Origin: Paraescarpia echinospica
Taxonomy: Eukaryota; Annelida; Polychaeta; Sabellida; Siboglinidae
Assembly (NCBI GenBank): GCA_020002185.1
Contig: CM034543.1
Span: 37,501 to 101,500 of the forward strand
DNA: 64,000 nucleotides
Direction of reading: 5' to 3'
Position numbers and translations under genes: made by a program. Shown piece by piece: positions 20,526 to 30,404 of this stretch. The notes beneath the pieces are model-generated. The model did no database searches. It was not told where the DNA came from and saw only the letters and a program-made list of their open reading frames with translations. Numbering within the stretch: position 1 is the first letter of the stretch; every line of letters starts with the position of its first letter.

Positions 20526-21424
20526 TCGGTTTGATTTGTTTTTAAAATAAATACAAAATTAGAGGAATGAACATTAGACACTTTTAGGGTTTACCAGCAC
20601 AGGTGTATGTTTATTTTGTATCGTTACACCACTGCAGCCGTATCTTAGTTATGCATATAATTGATTGATTACCCGAAGACGTGATTTGAACACAATCGTG
20701 CTACCTTCAAACGGATGTAAATAGACCGAACCTGTGCAAAGATAATTATGGCTATCATTATGCCGCATGCCGCATGCCGCATGCCGCTCGCACTAATATT
20801 AACTGGCACCTTGTGAGAAGGAGATTAGTATCCTAGAGCCAATAGTTCACGCATAGCATGACATGCATGCAAGTCTGAACTAGAAAACTCCTTTATATCA
20901 TCGACACAAATAAATCGGTGATCCCGGGTCATAACGAACAAGGATCCTTTCAACATGGCGCCGGTATTGGCTTTGTTTGGCTTGGTCGGATGGTATTATG
21001 ACGGTCATTATGGTGTGGACGGTATGATATGATATAAACACTTATTGTTTCAAAGTTACATAAAACTCCATCGTCAAATAAATTTATTCGATCGTCTCCT
21101 TCCGTTGAGCAGCATGCTCGTTTCACTAAATGCATTACTCTGTTGTGGTGAAAATAATGCGTTCTCGCTGCAGTATTTGGAAACGTATCCTAAGTAACCC
21201 CATAATGTAACAAATGCAAGATGTAAATGCAGACTCCATTACTATTTAGAACTTAAACGAATAGGTATGCTCTTACTGCTTAACGTTTCTGTTTACTTTT
21301 AGTATTAGCTATTAATAGGGAAAGCATTATAAGTAGTATTCTTCTACTTGCCCATTTTCCAAGTTACATAATATATAATGACGTATGATGTTGCTAGAAT
21401 TGTGTGTGGTGATATCGTTGCATG
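20526..21424. other. Non-coding, no feature recognised
   Basis: AT-rich; a short CCGCATG triplicate lies at 20762-20787. No gene is supported. Confidence 0.5.
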
Positions 21425-21477
21425 TTGCTATAAAATTGACGTTCATTCGTTCGTTCTTTCATTATATCGTTTTATTG

Positions 21478-21832
21478 TTCGTTCGATCGATCGATCGATC
21501 GAACATTGATTCATTGATTCATTCGTTCGTTCGTTCGTTCATTCGACTTTCGTTCCTTCGGTCGTTCGTTCATTCGTTCGTTCGTTCGTTCGTTCGTTCG
21601 TTCGTTCGTTCGTTCGTTCGTTCGTTCGTTCGTTCGTTCGTTCGTTCGTTCGTTCGTTCGTTCGTTCGTTCGTTCGTTCTTTCGTTCTTTCGTTCGTTCG
21701 TTCGTTCGTTCGTTCGTTCGTTCGTTCGTTCGTTCGTTCGTTCATTAATTAATTCATCCATTCATCCATTCATCCATTCATACATTCATCCATTCATTCA
21801 TCCATCCATTCATCCATTCATTCATTCATAAC
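21478..21832 (+). repeat. (TTCG)n/(TTCA)n microsatellite
   Basis: A GATC run, then about 50 TTCG units, grading into ATTCATCC units. Confidence 0.95.
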
Positions 21833-22004
21833 AGTATTTGCTCTGACGCCAGCGGGACTTGTTCTCTATTTTATGGATAGCGTGTCCGATTCCGTATTCT
21901 GTTACAGTTCTCTAGAACGTTGACAAGAATACTTGATATGTCCAAATATGTCAAACGAGTAGAAGCGAGTAATAGACCACTCGCAGGTTAACAGGCAGAG
22001 TCAT

Positions 22005-22039
<35 letters not shown>

Positions 22040-22225
22040 GTTAGCTGTTTTAGTACGATACTACCCGTTGGCGGGTACTCAAAACGACCTGTTACCAGAG
22101 ACATTGATATATATATATATATATGTATATATATGTATATATATATATATATATCAATGTATCTGGTAACTGATCGTTTTGAACACCCTCCAACGGGTGG
22201 TATCGTACTAAAACAGCTAACAGTG
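22005..22225. repeat. Palindromic foldback (MITE-like)
   Basis: Arms of about 70 bp (22039-22108 and 22154-22225) are diverged inverted copies containing GTTAGCTGTTTTAGTACGAT and TTACCAGA-CATTGATATA, separated by (AT)n. The structure would form a long hairpin. A partial CCGTTAGCT also occurs at 41614. Confidence 0.75.
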
Positions 22226-23300
22226 CTGCCCCCAATTGGTGGCTAGTACATACACTTCATTGTAAGTTCTGTTGTCTGCTAAATCACGTATACATGATCC
22301 AATTAAACCACTCATATTCCGTTTTGATGCTTCGGCTTAAAGATAGCAGATTTTTGTTGTTAAATGTGAGCTATTTACTATGTTAGACATAGTTACTGTC
22401 TACAAATAAATCGTAGTCATGCCATATCGTTTCGGTATCACAAAAATAAACAATATATCGAATGACTAATCTCATTTTATTCAAACATCTTGAACACAGT
22501 TTATTCACACAAATTATTCAAACATAAGCCCTGTTGTTGTTGGTGTTGTTGTATCAGCCATGTGTTATTCATTATTATGTATACAAGCCAAAGATACTCT
22601 TGGAACTCGAATGTAGTGAAGCATGCCACTATCAAAACCAACACATTTACACTTTGTTATACACTATATGTGCAAAAACAACAAACAACTACTGTAGGGT
22701 AATACTTCATAGCATGCTAGATCAAGCCGGTAGCGTGCTTGATTATTGGGGTGCATTTGTAGGCCTGGGGTTGCACATTTCCCACAAACATCCATAACAT
22801 TTGGGCCGAAGTATACATTCACTATTATGTCATCATTTAAATAAAAATAATTTTGAATCAAAAGAATTTTGAAAAAGTAACTTTTTATTGAGACAAACGG
22901 CAGTTAAAAATTATATCCTGGAACAAGCGTGTAACTCAACGTCGGAATGTCTACACGGTAACTGTTATGCACGTAGTATGCGAGCGGTTTAAGATAATAC
23001 GTAATATGCTAAAGTATGTTAATATATATTGAAACCTAGGCAGTTTTGCGTGATCGATGCGGATCTATGCAGATCACGATTTCGTGTGATGTCCGTCATC
23101 CTTCGACCGTTGTTTGCGAGAGTACGTGTGTTGTCGTTCATCCGTCAACAGTTAACGGCAGCGGTAGATGAAAGGTGATATCAGTACATGTATTGTCTGT
23201 CGTCTCTCTACCGTTGACGAAGACGACATATATTTTCTGTCATCCTCCCACTGTTGATAGCGAAAGTAGATGAATGGTAATGTCAGTGCATGTATTGTCA
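22226..23300. other. Non-coding, no feature recognised
   Basis: No gene supported; the open frame 22490-22702 is low complexity with no domain. Confidence 0.5.
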
Positions 23301-23304
23301 CCAG

Positions 23305-23307
<3 letters not shown>

Positions 23308-23361
<54 letters not shown>
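23308..23361 (+). repeat. (GA)n microsatellite
   Basis: About 27 uninterrupted GA units. Confidence 0.97.
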
Positions 23362-23362
<1 letters not shown>

Positions 23363-23459
23363 CTATGCCCTATTCGGTTTAGGCTAGGCTTATATACGCA
23401 AAGAAAACAAAAAAGGGGTCCAGTCATCGAACTCGTGACTGTAAGTGGACGTTAACGAT

Positions 23460-24460
23460 AACACAGTTTCCCGGATGCAGTCATCTATCTTTACGACGCG
23501 TCTTCCTGTTTTAACGAGGTGTCTCGGATCCAGTCTTCCTGTTTTAATGAGAGGTCCAGGATGCAGTCATCTATTTTTTACTGCACGTCTTCCTGATTTT
23601 AACGAGGTAGTTCAAGATGTATAGTGAAAACAAAACATATCACATGGAGTCTCGAAGTCGTGTGGTAAATATAGATGATTGAATCCGGGACATACATCCT
23701 TTAACTGTAAACAGACGCCTCGTTAAGACAGGAAGAGACGTAGTAAAATTAGACGACTGTTCCGGGACGGGAAACTAATTATCCGTCACAAGACGCCTCG
23801 TTAACACAGGAAATCACATAGTAAAAATAGATGACTGTTTTCAAGATCTCGTTCTTGTGTTTACTTTCAATTCATTCATATACATAACAACAACGAAGAT
23901 GGCTGAGTTTAAGAAGTGCTCCATACCTTGGAATGAGATACGCGAACAATGGATACAGAAACAAATGTGAGTATTTATATTATTATTATTATTATTATTT
24001 ACTTGATGTCATCCGTTTTAACGACTAGGTACTTACTTCATTCGAGTAATTACACAGCGTTCTTAGAAGTTCTTCACATAACCTACCTGTATCGTACCAT
24101 ATTTAACCACTAGTTCTGGTACATATATCAAAACTTTGAAAAGTATATATATAGTCACATCTAACAGTTGTCTATATCATCTTTTTAGTGATAAAGAAAA
24201 CAAAGAAGAGAATGAAGAGGAAGAGGAGAAAGAGTAAGAGGAGGAAGAGAAAGAGGAGGAAGAGCAAGAGGAGGAAGAGGAATAGGAGGACGCGTTCACG
24301 TAAGTGTTCAAATTATTATTATAGCACTATAACAGAGACGAAATGAATCAATGACTGTGTTTTAATTAACGTCTCATTCGTATAGTTTTCAAAGTTTTAT
24401 ATAGTTTTCAAAGTTTTACTTACCTCTCCATTGTTAACTTACCGTTTCATGTCTCCTCTC

Positions 24461-24509
<49 letters not shown>

Positions 24510-24670
24510 AGGCGTCTTGTGACGGATAATTAGTTTCCCGTCCCGGAACAGACATACGCCTCTTCCTGTTTTGTTTTAACGAGGCGTCTTATGACGGATA
24601 ATTAGTTTCCAGATGTATCATGGTAAAAATAGATAATTGAATCCGGGACATATATCCATTAACTGGTGAC
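23460..24670. repeat. Cluster of short direct and inverted repeats
   Basis: Units with CCTGTTTTAACGAGGCGTCT, GACGGATAATTAGTTTCCCG and ATAGATGATTGAATCCGGGACA occur several times in both orientations. 23660-23840 is largely the inverted image of 24510-24660. A (CT)n tract at 24457-24508 lies between them. The cluster surrounds exons 1 and 2 of the gene at 23899-25119. Confidence 0.6.
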
Positions 24671-25119
24671 TTCCTCTCTCTCGATATAACTTGACTGCCT
24701 GTGTACATAAGTGACCTAGTTCTCCACTTAGTGACTTCACTTCATCTGTCCACGCTCACAAACTACCTAGGTTGGCTAGCAACGCTGTGTCTGGTTATAG
24801 CACTATGACAGAGACGAAATGGATCAATGTCTTTGTGTGTGTGTAACATTTAACGTCTCATTCCTATAGTTTTCAAAGTTATATATAGTTTTCAAAGTTT
24901 TGATATATACCTTCCAGAGAAGAAGACATACAGAACGAACATGGATGGTACTTCTATCAAGTCCACCAAGAACTCCTAGCCACGCGACCACGTGTTTCGC
25001 GACCGTCACTGTGGTATGACGAAGATTCCCCGGAGCCAATCGACACCGGGGATTTCGAAGCGTATTGGACATATTGTACAGTGGATAAATATGAGGGATT
25101 TTGCTGTGATGATGAATAA
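23899..25119 (+). pseudogene. Three-exon acidic protein gene at element end
   Basis: Exon 1 is 23899-23966 (start MAEFKKCSIPWNEIREQW), donor GTGAGT. Exon 2 is 24189-24299 after TTTTTAG, a Glu-rich stretch, donor GTAAGT. Exon 3 is 24918-25119 after ACCTTCCAG, encoding GWYFYQVHQELLATRPR, DTGDFEAYWTYC and a TAA. Both introns are phase 2 and the frame is consistent across all joins (126 codons). Exon 2 contains two stops where Glu codons would be expected (TAA, TAG). AATAAA signals overlap the stop (25115-25124). It is on the strand opposite to the core genes, 98 bp from the right inverted repeat. No family recognised. Confidence 0.6.
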
Positions 25120-25216
25120 ATAAAATACGTTTGCTACTTTGATGGTATGTTTTTGGTTTATTATTGGTTTCGTCACATGATGATGAGACTATTTCCACTT
25201 ATATACACTATATACC

Positions 25217-25394
25217 GCTAGGAGTAGGTTAGGTCCACTTCTTACCGCTAGGAGAGGGTCAGGAGGGTCAGGTGATAGGAAGTGCACCATGGAAAAGGAA
25301 CTGCGTCATCAAAAAACAGGCGCCATCTTAGAATTTAGCCATGGGAGCACATGCACCCTCCAGATTACGTATCGAAAATCCCTCTACTACTACT
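25217..25394 (-). repeat. Right terminal inverted repeat
   Basis: Reverse complement of the left terminal repeat, 178 bp because of a duplicated 9-bp GGAGGGTCA-type unit. It ends CTACTACTACT at 25394. Confidence 0.92.
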
Positions 25395-25400
25395 GTCGAT
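25395..25400. repeat. Right target-site duplication GTCGAT
   Basis: Identical to 2565-2570 and directly adjacent to the element terminus. Confidence 0.9.
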
Positions 25401-25534
25401 GATGACGGCCCACGCGAATTGGAACAGGTATAGCAAAATAATTTAACATTCGCTCCCGACATGTATGTTATTGTCACTCTGTTTTGTTTCTCCAAAATCG
25501 TCCCGTTTGTCGCTATCGCTTTCTGTCCGCCGTC

Positions 25535-25690
25535 ACTCTGTCTGTATGCCAGTCTGTCAGTCTTTCTGTATGTCTGTATGTCTGCCTGTATGTTGGTTTC
25601 TGTGTGTCTGTCTGTCTGTCAGTCTGTCCGTCTGTCTGTCTGTCTGTATGTCTGTCTTATGTATGTGTGTCTGTCTATCTCTTTCTGTCT

Positions 25691-25724
<34 letters not shown>

Positions 25725-25729
25725 CTGTA

Positions 25730-25764
<35 letters not shown>

Positions 25765-25789
25765 ATGTCTGTATGTATGTATGTATGTA

Positions 25790-25826
<37 letters not shown>

Positions 25827-26270
25827 GACTGTCTGTCAGTCTGTCTGTATCTGTATCTGTTTCCATTTCTGTTTCCGTTTCTGTCTCCGTCTCTGTCTCT
25901 GTCTATGTCTCTCTGTCTGTCTCTCTCTCTCTTTCTCTCTATATATATCTGTCTTTTTCGTTCCCCCCTCACTCCCTCCCCCCCTCCCTGCATCTCTCCA
26001 TTTCTCTCTGTCTCTCTTTATCTCTCTATCTATATCTCTCCGTTCCACTCTCTCCCTCCATCTCTCTCCCTCCCTCTCTCTCCCTCCCTCTCTCTCCCTC
26101 CCTCTCCCTCCCTCTCTCACGTTCACTCCATCTCTCTCCCCCTCTCTTTCCCTCTCTACCCCACTCTCTTCCACTGTCTCCCCCTTCTAACTGATTTACC
26201 CATTCGCCCACTCGCAATCTCGTTCTCTCGTTTTCTCGCTCTTTCGCTCTTTCGCTCTAACGTTTTCTTT
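25535..26270 (+). repeat. (CTGT)n grading into CT-rich low complexity
   Basis: Tetranucleotide CTGT/CTGC/GTAT units to about 25920, then CTCTCTCC-rich sequence. The long open frames over it are artefacts of period-4 and period-2 repeats. Confidence 0.95.
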
Positions 26271-26332
26271 GTATCTTAATCTAGATATTCCGGATTATAA
26301 TGTTGTGCTGTTTTTTCGAACTTTGGGAAGGT

Positions 26333-26545
26333 CGTACACTCCTCGTTGCTCCAGATAACTCAGCTGTATGAACCAGTAACTAGCTATAGACAATCGTGGA
26401 TATTTATGTACAAATGGTCTATGCGCATTTGTGGTAGCGTGGCTGAATCCATCCCAAGAAAAGAGAGGATGGCGGTCGATTGAACAGGACTGACAGAGAG
26501 TAAGGTGTAAAACGCTTTGATTGGATACCTCGCTATATATACTCA
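26333..26545 (+). mobile_element. SINE copy B
   Basis: Contains TTGCTCCAG, CAGCTGTATGAACCAGTAAC, GTAGCGTGGCTGAA and the tail GTAAAACGCTTTGATTGG, CTCGCTATATA, matching the other copies. It lies 930 bp outside the left Polinton. Confidence 0.7.
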
Positions 26546-26759
26546 AAAATTGCCTTTTGTTGTTTCCTTATAACCGATCACTTCTACCTACATTGTCACA
26601 GCATCATGGATAATCCCACAGCTGTTTCACTCCTGCGAGATAGGCAAAGCTAAGAGGACATATGTGTAACAGAGACTGAACACTAATGAAGTAATATCTT
26701 GAGAATCCAAACCTGAAGACGAAAACATTTGCCACACTAGTCAAGAAAAAACAGTGAAA

Positions 26760-26915
26760 ATGGCCGATTGGAAAGTCATCCTCCTTAATGCAGTCCATGC
26801 AGTACTACTTTCCGGACATATACAAAATAAAGTGAACTTGCTGAACGTGTTCTCGGCAGACCTCTGCCGCGACAGAAAAGGCGCATTCAAGACTATTTTT
26901 GAGAGCAGAACGTGA
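26760..26915 (+). CDS. Possible first exon of a host gene
   Basis: ATG-initiated frame of 51 codons starting MADWKVILLNAVHAVLLSGH and ending FKTIFESR, with AAC|GTGACT as a possible donor at 26911. Composition looks coding, unlike the surroundings. No family recognised. Confidence 0.3.
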   Translation: MADWKVILLNAVHAVLLSGHIQNKVNLLNVFSADLCRDRKGAFKTIFESRT

Positions 26916-26984
26916 CTTTCATGTGCATAACACGATTACGATTCAATGTATGCTCGATTGTACGTATCTTCGAAAGTTCATGTG

Positions 26985-27232
26985 TACGTATGTACACATG
27001 TATGTATGCATGTATGTATGTATGTATGCATGTATGTACGTACGTACGTACGTACGTATGTATGTATGTATGTATGTATGTATGTATGTATGTATGTATG
27101 TATGTATGTATGTATGTATGTATGTATATATGCATGTATGTATGTATGTATGTATTTATGTATGTATGTATGTATGTATGCATGTATCCATGTATGCATG
27201 TATGCATGTATGCATGTATGCATGTATGTTAC
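26985..27232 (+). repeat. (GTAT)n microsatellite
   Basis: GTAT units with CATG and CGTACGTA interruptions. Confidence 0.96.
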
Positions 27233-27354
27233 TATGTACTTTCCCTGACATCACATATGTTTACTAAGCATGTTCAATTGTATATTACAACTCGTCTTGT
27301 ACAAACGATTATGTATTTCCGTTCATTATCCTTTGTTCTCATTGATGAAAGTCA

Positions 27355-27466
27355 AAGAAGCTACCTGCCTAGCAGAATCATTCGAGGATACATCAGCCAA
27401 CGATTCAGTTCAGAGTTTGGGGACATTGCTGGAAGAGGTGAACCAAGTTGAGCCTCAGCTGTGGTA
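27355..27466 (+). CDS. Possible internal exon
   Basis: Frame reading KEATCLAESFEDTSANDSVQ and SLGTLLEE, acidic, with GAAGAG|GTGAAC as a possible donor near 27437. Could belong with 26760-26915 and 28009-28101. Confidence 0.25.
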
Positions 27467-27649
27467 AACTGTGTGTGGGTGCGAGTGTGCGCGCGCGCGT
27501 GATTGCTCTTGTGTGTGCTTGTGTGCACTTGTGTAAGCTGATGTGCGCCCATGTCATTTCTCTTTTTTGTATGCGTGTCGGGTCTATCAGTTTGTTAGTT
27601 TGCAATTGAAGGCAGGATAGAGGTATGCGTCACCCCAGACGTTCACAGA

Positions 27650-27691
27650 TAGACAGACAAAGATAACGGGCAGACAGATTGACAGACAGAC

Positions 27692-27753
<62 letters not shown>

Positions 27754-27770
27754 CTACATACAGACAGAAC

Positions 27771-27836
<66 letters not shown>

Positions 27837-27957
27837 AACAGACAGACTGACAGAGGGATAGAGAGTCAGAGAGTCAGAGAGACAGAGAGACAGAGAGACA
27901 GAGAGAGAAAGTGATAGATGGGTAGAGAGAGAGAGAAAAAAGAGAGAGAGAGAGCCC
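27650..27957 (+). repeat. (CAGA)n(GA)n microsatellite
   Basis: CAGA units, then pure GA, then mixed GACAGA and GAGAGTCA units. Confidence 0.96.
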
Positions 27958-28008
27958 AACTGTGATTATTTGAAGATTGATGTAGCCTTGATAATGTCAT
28001 TGTAGGCC

Positions 28009-28101
28009 AGGGATCAAGCTGATGCGGCAGCCGGTGACGTCGTTGAGCAAATTGTGCTTTTAGGAGAACTAGAAAAGATCATTGTGTCCCTAAACAATTA
28101 A
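28009..28101 (+). CDS. Possible terminal exon
   Basis: After CATTGTAG the frame reads ARDQADAAAGDVVEQIVLLG, then ELEKIIVSLNN and TAA: an alpha-helical, amphipathic stretch. Function unknown. Confidence 0.3.
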   Translation, partial: RDQADAAAGDVVEQIVLLGELEKIIVSLNN

Positions 28102-28104
28102 TTC

Positions 28105-29205
28105 CGAGCGAATGTGACGCCGCCTGCTACTAAAATGAAAAAAGATGGTAAGACCGTACGTCGTCTTTAGAACACCCCGCTGAGAAACAATTGTATTTAT
28201 GTTGTATCGATTTTTTTTATTTTTGCGTCATTGGAACATTGGTTATGATCGATCATTTCGCGATGCATTAAAAATGAGGGTTATTTAGAGTTATTTATGT
28301 TTTCTTTAGACACATTAAATGGTCAGCAATCTTCCGGATTGCGCCTCTCTTTATGAGGATATTATTGCCTGTTAAATGTAATGTTCGACTGATTTGACGT
28401 ATTGCCAGCATTTACGTTTCCATACAATTTGTAACTTGTGTCAGTGTAAAGCATGTTCATCAACATTAAGTACTATAATTATAATCCTTTTTGAAATTAT
28501 GGGGTTTAATGATACAAACTTGTATGTGTACCTGTAGAAATTTTTACAATGCGTCATTGATATATGTCGGCATTTTCTGTGGTTTCCAAGTGCTTTCCCT
28601 ATATAGGGACAATGTGAAATATAATTAGGCGTTAGCTGAGGCCAAATACAAATTCTCAAACATGTCGAAGGAAAGGTTATACTATCGTGTCCTCACGATA
28701 TTTGTAGAAAGCAATCCTTTTTGTATTTCACTCATAACAGCAGAAAAACAGCAAGGTTCGACATTTGTCAATACATACATATTGAAAGAATAAGTTGAAC
28801 AAGGAATTCACGACTCCGTACCGTAATTCACTTGTTCCATAAACAAAATTACACGAATCAATATGTTAAGTTGTGCATACTGCAAATGGCTCCAATGTCC
28901 GACAGGCAACCAGTAGAAACAGATTCCCTTGTCAGACGGTTGATCCATTTGTCCAAGACAACTGGACAAGCGGCAATATCTTTAGGCCTTGTACATCAAT
29001 CGAGATAATAATATAACATGTGATCCACGTTCCACAAAATAATATGTTTAGATGTGAATGTATAAATATAGTATGTCACGAATACTTATTTTTAAACATA
29101 TAAGCATATAAGGTGAAGGGCGTTTACGATCAGAACTCAATCTTATACTGCACGTGATGACGTGGAGTTGGTTTTGCTGTAAAGGAATACATCAAGGTGA
29201 GTGGA
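28105..29205. other. Non-coding, no feature recognised
   Basis: AT-rich; no gene or clear repeat is supported. Confidence 0.5.
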
Positions 29206-29214
29206 ACACCGTGA

Positions 29215-29480
29215 GAGAGCGCGATAGTGTAGTGGTTAGCACATTCGCCTGGCATGCAATCGCTCTGAGTTCAAAACCCGGAACGGACAGGCATGACATT
29301 TGGTGTAAAAAACAGGCTCTCAACTTTGGGGACTGTATCCCTCGTGACTCAGAAATCATCTTAATATCGGTCCCGTCTTAATTTGGTAACGTCAAAGAAC
29401 CACTGAGGATGACAAGCACCCTGGCAATGACCATCTTCAGTGCCAGCAGAGACATGTCGGTTTGGTGATAATGTTCTGAA
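29215..29480 (+). mobile_element. tRNA-derived SINE, family 2
   Basis: The head has A-box-like TAGTGTAGTGGTTAGCAC and B-box-like GAGTTCAAAACC at tRNA spacing, followed by an unrelated body (GACAAGCACCCTGGCAATGA). It is not a functional tRNA: no cloverleaf 3' end or anticodon stem is evident. Confidence 0.65.
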
Positions 29481-29634
29481 AAAAGGCTGACTAGTTGAAT
29501 GGGCCTCATAAGTCCGTAACATTGTAACCACAATATATACAGAGTAGTCAGTTAATAGAACGTTGCCGAGCGCTGAAACAACTAGAACGAGAACGGTGTT
29601 TCGTCATTGCTGGAGATCGTCATTACAGGGCAAC

Positions 29635-29935
29635 GCGGCGAAGGTTAGAACAGCGGATTCCCAGCCTAGAGATTCCGGGTTTAAACGCTCGTGATTCCGT
29701 TTGGAACATTATACATATTCGACCAGTTGACGTCGCTTCAGTTCACGCAGCTGTATGAATGAGTATCTTGCTCTCGACAACGGTGGGCATGTGTATACAA
29801 ATAGTATACACTGTAGTTGCAACGTGGCTGAACGATTCCCAGCGAACTGGTGTTCCATTAAACATATATGTCAGAGAGTGAAGTGTAAAGCGCTTTGAGT
29901 AGTCATATTACTGCCTTGATACAGTGTTATATCAG
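29635..29935 (+). mobile_element. SINE copy C, with tRNA-like head
   Basis: GCGGCGAAGGTTAGAACAGC (A-box region) and CCGGGTTTAAACGC (B-box region) precede the shared body (CAGCTGTATGAATGAGTATC, GTTGCAACGTGGCTGAA) and tail (GTAAAGCGCTTTGAGTAGT). The most complete of the four copies. Confidence 0.7.
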
Positions 29936-30404
29936 AACATTTTTATATGAGCGCAGTTTTACGTTTTAACGTCCCCCATAGCGCATTATAACAATGATTT
30001 TAGTGATGAAGGTACATTTTCAACTACGAGCATCAATTGTCAAAACATATATTATATTTATATTATGTTATATATGCTAAACATTTTTTATTTTGAGCAA
30101 AAAAAACCTTGAATGTGATTTTATTATGTGACCTCGACCTAGAATCGGCCAAATAACACAAGAAATGGGTTCCCCATACTCGAAAAAAAACCAAAATGTG
30201 GTCTCATTTATGGTTCTACTACTTTTGGTTCTCAAGTTATTACACAGCCTATCTCTGGACGGCGGTCATATTGTATTTGTCCAATATGGCCGCCACAGCG
30301 GGAGCTCAGCTTTCCTCCCGCGAACAAATGAAATCTCATGGCCATATATAATGCTGATCCAAAAATGATGCTTGTAGAAAGATGTGAACAATTGAGGTTT
30401 TTTT

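Noticed and set aside
24824..25198. 124-aa minus-strand gene near the right inverted repeat
   Set aside because: It is the complement of exon 3 of the plus-strand spliced gene and has no recognisable domain.
29215..29290. Functional tRNA gene
   Set aside because: Only A- and B-box-like blocks are present; it continues into a SINE body and lacks a full cloverleaf.
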